Below are positions 1 to 7,975 of a stretch of DNA of 64,000 nucleotides, in pieces (positions within the stretch are counted from its first letter, which is position 1; the number at the start of each line of letters is the position of its first letter). Location: positions 1 to 64,000 of the forward strand of contig CAMVGV010000005.1 of the NCBI GenBank assembly GCA_947167135.1, written 5' to 3'. The translations under genes and the position numbers were made by a program. The DNA comes from an uncultured Lachnospiraceae bacterium. GTDB lineage: Bacteria > Bacillota > Clostridia > Lachnospirales > Lachnospiraceae. The notes beneath the pieces are model-generated. The model searched no databases. It was given only the letters and a program-made list of their open reading frames with translations, and had not been told where the DNA came from.

Positions 1-222
1 GGACATCGGTTTTGCGCCGACCGGAGCGGAGCGGAGAAGGGGCCCCGCGAAAAGGCAAAACATCCGGTGGATGTTTTGCGGGCACGCTTTGACGCGCCAA
101 GCGCGGCAGTGCCCCGTTGAGTGTGGGGTAGGATTGTGGGGCGCACGATGTCCAGTGGACATCGGTTTTGCGCCGACCGTAGCGAAGCGGAGACCGCGTA
201 GCACGGAACAATCCGTATTTAA
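1..222. repeat. dispersed palindromic repeat array, non-coding
   Basis: A 22-base block beginning ACATCGGTTTTGCGCCGACC occurs at about 3-22 and again at about 159-180, each time followed by an AGCGGAGCGGAG-like or AGCGAAGCGGAG-like tail. Between the copies are short palindromes (ACATCCGGTGGATGT near 60-74 and TGTCCAGTGGACA near 150-162) and the block AAGCGCGGCAGTGCCCCG at 99-116, whose exact reverse complement recurs at 8675-8692. The longest reading frame here (71-277) is rich in Cys and Arg, has no ribosome binding site and is built from the repeats, so I do not call it a gene. The rest of the gene-free stretch to 463 holds the hairpin and promoter listed next. Confidence 0.6.
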
Positions 223-282
223 TCAAAATGTGACTTTTGGTGTCCGAATCATGTATTTAAAAAAGAACAATATGTAAGACCG

Positions 283-318
283 AAAATGTCAGGAAAGCTG
301 TTGTTTTCTTGACATTTT
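283..318 (+). terminator. terminator-like hairpin
   Basis: The arms AAAATGTCAGGAAA (283-296) and TTTCTTGACATTTT (305-318) pair over 14 bases with one G-U pair and an 8-base loop. The right arm ends in five T's. It could end a plus-strand transcript entering from outside the window. It is AT-rich and nearly symmetric, so it could act in both directions. Confidence 0.45.
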
Positions 319-350
319 TGTGTTAAATTATGTTTGTATAAATAGCTTTA

Positions 351-378
351 TAAATAGGGGTACTATATCCGCTGATAT
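351..378 (+). promoter_or_regulatory. candidate sigma28 (SigD/FliA) promoter
   Basis: TAAA at 351-354, a 16-base spacer and GCTGATAT at 371-378 resemble the sigma28 consensus TAAA-N15-GCCGATAT, with one mismatch in the -10. It lies 85 bases before the FliD-like gene at 464 and is the only promoter-like signal in this gap that I could match to a known class. This would place the gene in the late flagellar regulon. Confidence 0.5.
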
Positions 379-463
379 ATATTCTGTTATGGATAAGATT
401 ACGTACTGCGGACGGAACCGCAGTTCCCAGGGAAGGGAATAATGCAGAAAGGAGGGATCCGAT

Positions 464-1756
464 ATGTCAGCTTTCACAGTAAGCAACATCTATTCGAATA
501 TTCTGACGTCATATGCGCCGAAATCCTCGCGCTATGATTCCCATAAGCGTGATGAGCTGAAATCTGTTTATAAATCCATCGTTAAACAGAACGAAGATGC
601 ACCTCTCTTTCTGATGGACGAAAGCGGGGAATCGCAGAAGTTTGCGGTCAATTTAAAAGAAGACGCCCGCGAGCTGAAAAATACCATCTCCTCCTTAAGC
701 TCGGATTATTCCTCCAGCATCCTTGATAAGAAAATTGCATCATCAAGCGACGCTGATCTGGTTGAGGCAAAGTACATCGGACCCGATGATACGATAGATG
801 ACGCTCCCTCCTTTGATATCAGTGTTGAGGAGCTTGCATCAAATCAGGTTAATATAGGATCCTTCCTTCCGGATAATGAGATGGGCATGGAGTCCGGCAA
901 TTATTCCTTCGATATCAATGTGAATGATACCGATTACGAGTTCCAGTTCAGCATTGAGGACGGAGACAATAATGCGGATATTCAAAGCCGTATCGCCAGG
1001 CTCATAAGTCATGCAAATATTGGTCTGAATGCCTCCGTTATTCCCGGTGAGGGAAGCAGTGCCCTTCGTATAGAGAGCAGCACCACCGGTATCAGAGGCG
1101 CGGACGGGCTTAATTTCGTTGTTTCGGATGAGAATACAAGCAGGACAAAGGGAGCTGTGGATTATTTCGGTATCAACAATGTTTCCCATTATCCTTCAAA
1201 CGCTGCCTTCACCATAAACGGCAAGACGCACAATGCCTTTTCCAATAATTTTACCGTAGATAAATCCTTTGAGCTGAATCTGAAGGGATTGACAGAGGAA
1301 GGAAGTCCCGTGCATATCGGGTTGAAGACTGATCTGGATGCACTTACGGAAAATATTAATAATCTGGCGGGAGCATATAATGACTTTATCAGGAAGGCTG
1401 CGGAATACACCAACAGCTACGGCCGTTCCGGAAAATTCATGTATGAAATGTCTACGCTTGCGGGGAGTTATGAGAATGCTCTTGATGCAGTAGGACTTGC
1501 ATTGCAGGAAGACGGAACACTGTCGGTAGACAGCAAGCTCCTTATGAGCTCGGCATCGGAGGCAGATCCGAAGGAAAGCCTCTCAGCCATACAGAAATTC
1601 ACAAATGCCCTTACCCGGAAGAGTAATGAGATTTCCCTGAATCCTATGAAATATGCGGATCAGGTCGTTGTAGCATACAAGAATCCGGGAAAGAATTTCC
1701 CGAATCCTTATGTTACCAGCATGTACAGCGGAATGCTGTTTTCGAGCTACTGCTGA
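464..1756 (+). CDS. FliD-like (hook-associated protein 2-like) flagellar protein
   Basis: The 430-residue product has no signal peptide or membrane segment, as expected for a substrate of the flagellar export apparatus. The region around residues 135-255 resembles the beta-rich hook/filament protein domains (short FDINVND and YEFQFSI strands). Around 290-370 a helical stretch with NNLAGAYNDFIRKA and the LQEDGTLSVD segment matches the C-terminal FliD family (flagellar hook-associated protein 2). It ends with NPYVTSMYSGMLFSSYC, a tail I associate with short FliD-like proteins of Lachnospiraceae. The start is set by AAAGGAGGGATCCGATATG. A genuine fliD lies at 5720-7357, so this is a second, divergent member, alone on the plus strand with its own sigma28-like promoter. 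A filament-associated or cap-related role is inference. Confidence 0.6.
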   Translation: MSAFTVSNIYSNILTSYAPKSSRYDSHKRDELKSVYKSIVKQNEDAPLFLMDESGESQKFAVNLKEDARELKNTISSLSSDYSSSILDKKIASSSDADLVEAKYIGPDDTIDDAPSFDISVEELASNQVNIGSFLPDNEMGMESGNYSFDINVNDTDYEFQFSIEDGDNNADIQSRIARLISHANIGLNASVIPGEGSSALRIESSTTGIRGADGLNFVVSDENTSRTKGAVDYFGINNVSHYPSNAAFTINGKTHNAFSNNFTVDKSFELNLKGLTEEGSPVHIGLKTDLDALTENINNLAGAYNDFIRKAAEYTNSYGRSGKFMYEMSTLAGSYENALDAVGLALQEDGTLSVDSKLLMSSASEADPKESLSAIQKFTNALTRKSNEISLNPMKYADQVVVAYKNPGKNFPNPYVTSMYSGMLFSSYC

Positions 1757-1770
1757 TGCCTGTAATATAG

Positions 1771-1822
1771 TGTCATTCTGAGCGAACCGAAGAAGATCCT
1801 TCGCTGACGCTCAGGATAACAT
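1771..1822. repeat. REP-like inverted repeat, possible terminator
   Basis: Two copies of the dispersed REP-like unit face each other. ATTCTGAGCG pairs with CGCTCAGGAT, and inside these CGAAG pairs with CTTCG, giving a two-step hairpin followed on the plus strand by AACATTTTTAC. It lies between two convergent genes (the FliD-like gene and glf), where a terminator is expected. The repeat may serve as one. Confidence 0.6.
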
Positions 1823-1824
1823 TT

Positions 1825-2946
1825 TTACAGTATCGCTCTTGTATCAGACAGCGCGTCCAGTATCACATCATCCATATCATAGTACTTATACTTGCCGAGG
1901 CGTCCTCCGAAGAATATACCGGATTCCCCGGCCAGTTTTTTATATTTCTCATACAGGGCGTTATTTTCATCATTATTAACAGGATAATAGGGTTCATCTC
2001 CCTTTTTCCAGGTCGCGGGATATTCCCGGGTTATGACCGTCTTCCCCGGCTCCGACTTCTTTTCATACGAACCGAATTCCTCAAAGTGCTTGTGTTCTAT
2101 TATCCTGGTATATGGAACCTCGTATTCGGTGTAATTCACTATTGCGGATCCCTGGAAGTTGTCCGTATCAAGAACCTCAGTCTCAAACCTCAGGCTCCTG
2201 TATTCGAGAGGACCGTAGCAGAAATCGAAATAGGCATCTATCTGTCCCGTAAATACCACCTTTTCCGCCTCCTTAAGGAGCTCCTCCTTTGATTCAAAAA
2301 AGTCGGTATTAAGGCGTACCTCAACCCCTTCAAAAAGCTTTTCAATTATAGGAGTATAGCCTCCTATCGGAATTCCCTGATAACGGTCGTTGAAATAATT
2401 ATTGTCGTATGAAAACCGGAAGGGAAGCCTCTTTATGATAAAACTCGGAAGCTCCGAGGCGCGGTGTCCCCACTGCTTCTCGGTATAGCCCTTGATAAGC
2501 TTTTCATAAATATCCTTTCCCGCCAAAATAAGAGCCTGTTCCTCCAGATTCTTCGGATCATCTCCTATCCTGTCCCTGGCTTCTCTTGTCTGTGCCTCCA
2601 GTATTTCCTTTGCCTCACCGGGAGTCTTCACTCCCCAGAGAGCATGGAAGGTATTCATATTGAATGGAAGATTATAAAGCTCCTCCCCGTATCTCGCAAC
2701 CGGAGTATTGGTATAACGGTTAAATTCCGCCAGTCGGTTTACATAATCCCACGCCTCGTCACTGTCCGTATGGAAGATGTGAGGCCCGTATTTATGGATG
2801 TTTATGCCATGGCTTTCTTCCGTGTATATATTTCCGCCAATATGATTCCGTCTTTCTATGGCAAGACAGCTCTTTCCCTTTTTCGCTGCTTCTGCCGCAA
2901 AAACCGCACCGTATAATCCTGTTCCGACTATAAGATAATCATACAT
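1825..2946 (-). CDS. glf: UDP-galactopyranose mutase
   Basis: Glf is a flavoenzyme that interconverts UDP-galactopyranose and UDP-galactofuranose, supplying galactofuranose for surface glycans. The 373-residue length is normal. The N-terminus has the FAD-binding MYDYLIVGTGLYGAVFA fold with ERRNHIGGN, followed by the family-typical KYGPHIFHT, GYTEKQWG and RLPFRFSYDN segments and a C-terminal FGGRLGKYKYYDMD. GGAGGA lies ten bases before the ATG. It is followed on the same strand by a large polysaccharide-type membrane protein reading toward it (2981-4618), so the two genes are probably co-transcribed. No glycosyltransferase is next to it, so the glycan that receives the galactofuranose is unknown; a cell-wall polymer or flagellin decoration are both possible. 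Confidence 0.95.
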   Translation of the reverse strand: MYDYLIVGTGLYGAVFAAEAAKKGKSCLAIERRNHIGGNIYTEESHGINIHKYGPHIFHTDSDEAWDYVNRLAEFNRYTNTPVARYGEELYNLPFNMNTFHALWGVKTPGEAKEILEAQTREARDRIGDDPKNLEEQALILAGKDIYEKLIKGYTEKQWGHRASELPSFIIKRLPFRFSYDNNYFNDRYQGIPIGGYTPIIEKLFEGVEVRLNTDFFESKEELLKEAEKVVFTGQIDAYFDFCYGPLEYRSLRFETEVLDTDNFQGSAIVNYTEYEVPYTRIIEHKHFEEFGSYEKKSEPGKTVITREYPATWKKGDEPYYPVNNDENNALYEKYKKLAGESGIFFGGRLGKYKYYDMDDVILDALSDTRAIL

Positions 2947-2980
2947 TGCCCTGTTTCCTCCGAAATTCTTTGTTGTTCTT

Positions 2981-4618
2981 TTAATCCGCCTCGTATATGG
3001 CCCTCAATCCGCCTGTTCTGACAATACTGATACCCGCCCCTATTATGATAAAGATTATCGGCGTACAGATTATCTGCTGGTAGCAGAAGAAATTATGCCA
3101 GAAATATGCTGCGACACACATTGCCGGGGCTATGAGCTCCGGTATCTTATCGGACTTCTTTATAAAGGTTACAAACGCACTGATAAAAATACCGATATAA
3201 GCAATACCGCCCACGATTCCGGTATTTACTATCTGACACATCCATTCATTGTGGGCACAGGTAAGAACCGTATTTTCGCCCCACTTTGCTATAAGCTCTT
3301 CGCCATGATATTTATAGACCGTATCATAGAAGCAGTCCGGACCCGCTCCGAAAATAAACCTGACCGGCTCCAGAAATACAGTCTGCCGGATTGAATCCAG
3401 AGTCACCATCCAGGAGCTTCCCCTGTTATTTCCCCAGAATTCATCAAATACAAGATACCAGCTGTCCGAGCTCATTGAAGGCGGCAGAAGCTTCTTTGTA
3501 TTCAAAAAGATATATACAACAGTCAGCAGAACCGCCACAACCGTAAGTATATAGGCTGCAGTCCTGATGTATGTAAACGAAGTAATATCCACCCTACCCT
3601 CCTTATCCATCCTGACAAAGAGCACATACAAAACAACAAGAAGGATAATTGGTATCCAGAGAAGCGTACCGCTGGCCGCATAGGTCATAATACCTCCGAG
3701 AGGCACAGCCTTCTCCGGAAAGGCCATACGGAAAAAGCCGATGACTCTCCAGGAAAGGAGCATCGTCAGAATGATCTCCATAAACCTCTTCATATATTTA
3801 TTCTCCCTGAAGGAGAAGGAGAACAGTGTAAGAAGGCTCGCATACAATGCGAAGAGTGCGCTGTCAGAATCCTGTACCAGCGCTGTCATGAAGCCTATGA
3901 CCATATATGCAAATGTCAGCTTCCTGACCCACTTCTTCTCCGCATACCAGTACATGAAGACCCCTATCGGGAAAAAGATCATTACATAGCTCGAGTACCA
4001 GGTAGACTGTCCCAGGGTGGACAAAAACAGCGTGAGATAATATTCATCCAGCCCGTCATACATATTCAGGGGATCTATATGGAATCTGTTCAATACTCCG
4101 AGCAGATTTACGATGGTGGAAGAAAGAAGGTAAAAGGCGATCATTATGTCATCCCAGCGCCAGAAGCGCGAAACGAAAAAGTACAGGGCACAGAAGGCGA
4201 ACTGCGCGATCATTCCCATATACCAGCCGTCGTAGCCCCATATCACCGTTTCCTTGTCAGGGGACAGCACAGTTGAAATAAGACATGCCACCAGATAAAA
4301 CAGAACAAATTTATCCGTAATGGTCACATTCTTTTTCCAGAATTCAGCAATGCGTTTTGAACGGATCAGATCTATCTGATACCATAGAAAAAACAACAGG
4401 AGAAACACAAGGAATGTAGGGATCTTGATCATCGGCCCGTTAATGTAGTAGGTCACGGTCCTGAAGAAGTTCCATTTGGCGTCTCCCATATTGTAGTATG
4501 CATCCTCATAATACAGGGGATAGATCACAAATATCAGAAAAAGAAAGACCCCCAGTATCTCCTTAACAAAGCGGTGTGATAAAAACTCCTGGGCAGTCTG
4601 TTTTGCTTTACTTGCCAT
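2981..4618 (-). CDS. O-antigen ligase/polymerase-type membrane protein
   Basis: This 545-residue protein has about a dozen hydrophobic segments spread over its whole length. It carries the C-terminal signature of the O-antigen ligase (Wzy_C) family: FGAGPDCFYDTVY, then CAHNEWMCQIVNTGIVGG and a final cluster of membrane helices (IGIFISAFVTF, APAMCVAAYFW, IIFIIIGAG). Members polymerise or transfer lipid-linked glycans outside the membrane. I take the ATG at 4618 (MASKAKQ) because GGAG lies about ten bases ahead; an upstream in-frame ATG at 4663 has no such site. It lies upstream of glf in the same direction, 34 bases away, which suggests a glycan assembled with galactofuranose. The exact substrate cannot be read from sequence. 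Confidence 0.7.
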   Translation of the reverse strand: MASKAKQTAQEFLSHRFVKEILGVFLFLIFVIYPLYYEDAYYNMGDAKWNFFRTVTYYINGPMIKIPTFLVFLLLFFLWYQIDLIRSKRIAEFWKKNVTITDKFVLFYLVACLISTVLSPDKETVIWGYDGWYMGMIAQFAFCALYFFVSRFWRWDDIMIAFYLLSSTIVNLLGVLNRFHIDPLNMYDGLDEYYLTLFLSTLGQSTWYSSYVMIFFPIGVFMYWYAEKKWVRKLTFAYMVIGFMTALVQDSDSALFALYASLLTLFSFSFRENKYMKRFMEIILTMLLSWRVIGFFRMAFPEKAVPLGGIMTYAASGTLLWIPIILLVVLYVLFVRMDKEGRVDITSFTYIRTAAYILTVVAVLLTVVYIFLNTKKLLPPSMSSDSWYLVFDEFWGNNRGSSWMVTLDSIRQTVFLEPVRFIFGAGPDCFYDTVYKYHGEELIAKWGENTVLTCAHNEWMCQIVNTGIVGGIAYIGIFISAFVTFIKKSDKIPELIAPAMCVAAYFWHNFFCYQQIICTPIIFIIIGAGISIVRTGGLRAIYEAD

Positions 4619-4731
4619 TATCGTAAGTCTCCGTTCTCTAAAAAGTCCAGAACAGTATATCATATTTATGATGATCTGGTAACTGTCCGAAAATCGTAAC
4701 TATTCAAAACCCCATGGCGGGCAAACCCAAA

Positions 4732-4758
4732 AAAAGACCCGTCACTGACGGGTCTTTT
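4732..4758 (-). terminator. Rho-independent terminator of the flagellar operon
   Basis: AAAAGACCCGTC (4732-4743) and GACGGGTCTTTT (4747-4758) form a perfect 12-base stem with a 3-base loop. On the minus strand the stem is followed by seven T's (complement of 4729-4735). It lies 22 bases past the last gene of the flagellar operon. The plus strand has a weaker T run, so it chiefly serves the minus strand. Confidence 0.85.
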
Positions 4759-4780
4759 CGAAAAATGTATTCCACAGCAT

Positions 4781-5266
4781 TTATTTCTTTTTATCCAGAA
4801 AGGTTGCATCTATCTGTCCTCTGGGTACCACATTATGCATCTGGTTTGCATAGATATTGATCTTCTGCACAGTATTTCTCTGCCCCTTAAGGCTGTCTTT
4901 CCTATCTTTGAAAAACCGCTCGGCATTTGCCCTGTTCCGGCTCTGCTCTGCCTCTATCTTCACGGATTTTCCGGTGATCGTAGATATCAGCTCCTGCATA
5001 GTGATTATCTCATCACGATACAGTTCCTTATTATTCTTCAGCTCCCCTCTGACCCTTTCGTATACGGACTCAAAGCCTTCATTAAGCTTATCAAGCTTCT
5101 CCGCGAGCTCACCGATCCTGTCCTGACTTTTTCGTATGGCATCGAGATCAGGCTCCTCAGCCTTGAAAAGCTCCGCCTGAAGCGCATCTGCCGCGGCTAT
5201 CTCATCCAGAACGTCATTCTTTTCCTTAAGGCTCTCTATCAGGATATTTACATAGGAATTTTTCAT
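4781..5266 (-). CDS. fliT: FliT-like flagellar export chaperone
   Basis: This 161-residue, highly charged protein is almost all helical, with heptad-like stretches around residues 45-75 (IGELAEKLDKLNEGFESVY) and 105-140. It has no membrane segment. It starts three bases after fliS, in the position occupied by fliT in Bacillus (fliD-fliS-fliT), and is the last gene before a strong terminator. FliT proteins chaperone the cap protein FliD and, in some species, bind regulators. Sequence similarity between FliT proteins of different groups is very low, so the call rests on gene order, size and helical character. A FlgN-type chaperone cannot be excluded. Confidence 0.55.
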   Translation of the reverse strand: MKNSYVNILIESLKEKNDVLDEIAAADALQAELFKAEEPDLDAIRKSQDRIGELAEKLDKLNEGFESVYERVRGELKNNKELYRDEIITMQELISTITGKSVKIEAEQSRNRANAERFFKDRKDSLKGQRNTVQKINIYANQMHNVVPRGQIDATFLDKKK

Positions 5267-5269
5267 GCT

Positions 5270-5668
5270 TTATGCCTGTTTAACTGCTCTTTCATTAACG
5301 TGTGCGGCCTTCATTACCTCTTTCCAGGTATCCCTCATAGTACGCATATGACCCGCACATTCCTCCAGGATCTCCTTGTCCTTTGAAAGGTTAGCCTCCA
5401 GAAGCCTCCTCTTCACATAAGAGTATACAGCGTTGAAGTCCTTTGCAACCTCATATTTTTCATTCAATGTGGACTGAAGCTCAAGTATGATCCTTTCCGC
5501 CTTTTTGATGTTGGTATTTGCCTTGGCTATATCCTTTTCATCTATGCCCATCATAGCGATGTTGATGAATTTGATGCAGCCGTCATAGAGCATAAGCGTC
5601 AGCTCCGCCGGCGAAGCGGTTAAAATTTTGTTTCTGTTGTACTGTGCATAAGCATTGGCTGATAACAT
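5270..5668 (-). CDS. fliS: flagellin chaperone FliS
   Basis: FliS binds the C-terminus of flagellin in the cytoplasm, prevents premature polymerisation and delivers it to the export gate. In Bacillus it also helps FliW exchange on flagellin. The 132-residue length is standard. Family hallmarks are the N-terminal AYAQYNRNKILTASPAELT and LMLYDGCIKFIN segments, followed by KAERIILELQSTLN in the helical bundle. AGGAGGACAGGGATATG sets the start. It lies between fliD and the fliT-like gene. Since no flagellin gene is in this window, its main client must be encoded elsewhere. Confidence 0.95.
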   Translation of the reverse strand: MLSANAYAQYNRNKILTASPAELTLMLYDGCIKFINIAMMGIDEKDIAKANTNIKKAERIILELQSTLNEKYEVAKDFNAVYSYVKRRLLEANLSKDKEILEECAGHMRTMRDTWKEVMKAAHVNERAVKQA

Positions 5669-5719
5669 ATCCCTGTCCTCCTGGTTTTAAGCTGTCTTCG
5701 GAATACATCCGTGTATTTA

Positions 5720-7357
5720 TTACTGTCCAAGCATTGACGCAAACGAGCTGCTCTGGGCGTTCATCTTCGAAAGCGCCTTTTCCATTGCCGTAAACTTGCT
5801 GTAATAATGATCCTCCATCTCGGTCACTTTTTCTTCCTGCTTCTTGATATCGCTTGTAAGCCTGTCATACTCCTTCTGAAGAACCTTATCATCATATACC
5901 TTCATTGCTGAACGGGTCTCTTCTATGAATCTCATTTCCTTATTCAGACCCTGATACATTCCCTTGAAGAGCTGTGAGAAAAATCCGCTCACCGCTTCGG
6001 GATTGGAAGCTATCATCTTTTTCAGCGAGTCATCTTTGCTCTTTGTGCTCTCATCATCCGAATCGCCGTCTATATGGTAAAGACCATGCTCATTCTCTCC
6101 CGCCTCAAAATATCCGAGTGTATTTATTCCGAAGGATGACAGGCTGTAGGAAGTCGTCTTTCCGTTTGCATCCGACAGATTAATGTTCTTTGACAGGCCG
6201 TCCTTAAAGAGATTGATAAGGTTGCTCAGGTTGTCATCCTTACGAAGCAGGGAATCCTTAATGGTCTTTTCCCACTTCTCCACTTCTTCATCGGACATGG
6301 CTTCCTTTTCGTCCTCCGAAAGAACGTCATAATCCCTGTTGGCCTTCGCATTATAATAAGTATCCATCTTTTTGATGAGCTCATTATAGGTTTTGAAGAA
6401 GTCCTTTATGGAATCATATATCGTATCCACATCCACGCTGGTGGTTATGGTCGAAGCCTTGAACTTCGTGGGATCCGAAGGATCCTTTTCGGATATCCCC
6501 TTAACGGTTATATTCAGTCCGTTTACACTGAAGGTATTGGACGATGATTCGAAATCAGCTCCGTTAAGTCTTATCTTTGCATTCTGTCCCTTGATCTTTA
6601 CCGGACCGTTTGTAACTCCGTCAACCGCCCCGTATGCTCCTGTTTCTTCATCGATAGAATAGGCAAGTCCCAGATTTTTGAGGATCTTCTGTCCGCTTTC
6701 GCCGGATGCGGCATAATCGATCTCAAAGTTCGCATCTTCCCCGGACGCTTTGGAGGCGATGAAGAATCTGCCCGTTTTCGCGTCGAAATTTGCATTGAGG
6801 CCAAGCTTTGAAAACTTGTCAGCGATCGCATCCATGGAATCATCAAGTCTTATGTTGATATCCTTGGCTTCAGCATTCTTTCCGACTCTGACCTTGATAT
6901 TTATGCCTTCAGCCGCAAGCTGGTTTTTTTCCTCTGTGGTATAATCGCTGTCCTTTACGATATCTCCGAAGAGAGAAGATGAGCTTACCGATCCGCCCTC
7001 CTTTGTTGTAAAGGATGCGCCTGTCAGGTATCCCGATGTGGCCATCTGGTGTACCTCCAGGGTCTGGGAGCCGAGAACCGCATTATTATCTGCCGTTACG
7101 GTGGCGATATCATTGTCCAGCGTGGCCTTCTTGGCATTGTAATTTCCTTCATAGCGGAGATTGTCAAGCTTTCCGGTATAAAGAGAATACACCTCGGAGT
7201 TCAGGCTCTTCCAGATCTCCTGCTTCCATTCGAGCTTGGTCTGCGTATTCTTTAATTTCGTGGTCTTGTAGCTGGCTGCCGAAACAAGGGCCTGCACTAT
7301 GGTCTCTGTATCAAGTCCGCTCACAAGTCCGCTCATTCTGATACGGTCTGTACCCAT
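5720..7357 (-). CDS. fliD: flagellar filament cap protein FliD (HAP2)
   Basis: FliD forms the cap at the filament tip under which flagellin monomers fold. The 545-residue product has the typical FliD_N start (SGLVSGLDTETIVQALVSA, then KTTKLKNTQTKLEWKQEIW), a variable beta-rich centre, and the FliD_C helical end (LQKEYDRLTSDIKKQEEKV, then KALSKMNAQSSSFASMLGQ). Both ends are the axial D0/D1 coiled-coil parts that sit in the filament. GAGGTGAAATT precedes the ATG. It follows flaG after 20 bases and precedes fliS after 52. A second, shorter FliD-like gene is at 464-1756. Confidence 0.95.
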   Translation of the reverse strand: MGTDRIRMSGLVSGLDTETIVQALVSAASYKTTKLKNTQTKLEWKQEIWKSLNSEVYSLYTGKLDNLRYEGNYNAKKATLDNDIATVTADNNAVLGSQTLEVHQMATSGYLTGASFTTKEGGSVSSSSLFGDIVKDSDYTTEEKNQLAAEGINIKVRVGKNAEAKDINIRLDDSMDAIADKFSKLGLNANFDAKTGRFFIASKASGEDANFEIDYAASGESGQKILKNLGLAYSIDEETGAYGAVDGVTNGPVKIKGQNAKIRLNGADFESSSNTFSVNGLNITVKGISEKDPSDPTKFKASTITTSVDVDTIYDSIKDFFKTYNELIKKMDTYYNAKANRDYDVLSEDEKEAMSDEEVEKWEKTIKDSLLRKDDNLSNLINLFKDGLSKNINLSDANGKTTSYSLSSFGINTLGYFEAGENEHGLYHIDGDSDDESTKSKDDSLKKMIASNPEAVSGFFSQLFKGMYQGLNKEMRFIEETRSAMKVYDDKVLQKEYDRLTSDIKKQEEKVTEMEDHYYSKFTAMEKALSKMNAQSSSFASMLGQ

Positions 7358-7376
7358 AATTTCACCTCATCTTTCG

Positions 7377-7835
7377 TCAGCGCTTCTCATCGATAAGGAT
7401 GCCTGCCATCTCCCATACCCTTGCAAGCATATCCAGAGTCTTCTCGGGAGGAAGCTCTTTTATCACTTCCTTGGTATCCTTGTCAACGATCTTTATAGTT
7501 ACTCTGTTTGTCTTGTCGTGAATTCCGAAAATAGCCTCGGAGTGTGAGATCATTTTCTCATTGATCTTTTCCACTGCCTTCTTTATCTCTTCACTGGCAG
7601 TCTTGCTGTTGCCGAGGGCTTCCTGTATGTTCTCCAGATTGTTGGAGCCCGATGATTTCGACTGATCCTGTTCCTTTTCGTCATGTGACTCGGGAGCTTC
7701 ATGCACGATCTTCTTTACGGAATCCGTTCCTTCGGCAGGAGTTATGGCAACACTGCTCTGTGACGGTTCGGGTGCGCCCGATCCGTAACCTGCCGTCTGT
7801 GAAATTGTGTTGTTAATACTGTTGATTGAAGCCAT
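7377..7835 (-). CDS. flaG: FlaG family flagellar protein
   Basis: FlaG proteins (YvyC in Bacillus) affect filament length and sit next to fliD. The product is 152 residues from the ATG at 7835, chosen because GGAGGTG lies six bases ahead; an in-frame start further upstream (7892) has no site. Residues 1-70 are a low-complexity Ser/Glu/Gln tail. The C-terminal 80 residues carry the conserved FlaG fold: AVEKINEKM, TNRVTIKIVDKDTKEVIKEL and PPEKTLDMLARVWEMAGILID. It is the first gene after csrA and likely heads a transcript flaG-fliD-fliS-fliT from the sigma28-like promoter at 7922-7949. In Bacillus the flagellin gene hag would lie between csrA and this gene. Confidence 0.88.
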   Translation of the reverse strand: MASINSINNTISQTAGYGSGAPEPSQSSVAITPAEGTDSVKKIVHEAPESHDEKEQDQSKSSGSNNLENIQEALGNSKTASEEIKKAVEKINEKMISHSEAIFGIHDKTNRVTIKIVDKDTKEVIKELPPEKTLDMLARVWEMAGILIDEKR

Positions 7836-7839
7836 TTCT

Positions 7840-7853
7840 ACACCTCCATGTGT
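7840..7853 (-). promoter_or_regulatory. candidate CsrA binding hairpin over the flaG ribosome binding site
   Basis: On the minus strand ACACAUGGAGGUGU can fold with ACAC paired to GUGU and GGA exposed in the hexaloop. The GGAGG is the flaG ribosome binding site. CsrA prefers GGA in the loop of a short hairpin (RUACARGGAUGU-type consensus), and in Bacillus it blocks hag in this way. Other GGA triplets (GAGGACAC, GCGGAAAC) occur just upstream in the same leader and could be secondary sites. Confidence 0.5.
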
Positions 7854-7921
7854 CCTCGTGTCGTTCCCGTTTCCGCCATGTTTCCGGATCACAGCGCTGT
7901 CCCAGGAGCTCTACACTAGTA

Positions 7922-7949
7922 TTATCGGATGAACATACAAAAAAACTTA
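7922..7949 (-). promoter_or_regulatory. candidate sigma28 promoter upstream of flaG
   Basis: On the minus strand TAAG (complement of 7946-7949), a 16-base spacer and TCCGATAA (complement of 7922-7929) match the sigma28 pattern TAAA-N15-GCCGATAA with two mismatches. It lies directly after csrA and leaves an 80-90 base leader before flaG. This is the position of the hag promoter in Bacillus. Confidence 0.6.
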
Positions 7950-7975
7950 GGGCTTAAAAAAGATTTTTTAAAGCC
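7939..7975 (-). terminator. AT-rich terminator-like hairpin at the end of csrA
   Basis: On the minus strand GGCTTTAAAAAA, a two-base loop and TTTTTTAAGCC form a stem that overlaps the last codons of csrA. It is followed by CTAAG and seven T's. The T run overlaps the spacer of the sigma28-like promoter, so one region may both end the upstream transcript and start the next. The stem is weak because it is AT-rich. Confidence 0.45.

Noticed and set aside
71..277. 68-codon plus-strand reading frame in the left-edge repeats
   Set aside because: No ribosome binding site, composition dictated by palindromic repeats, and no protein-like pattern.
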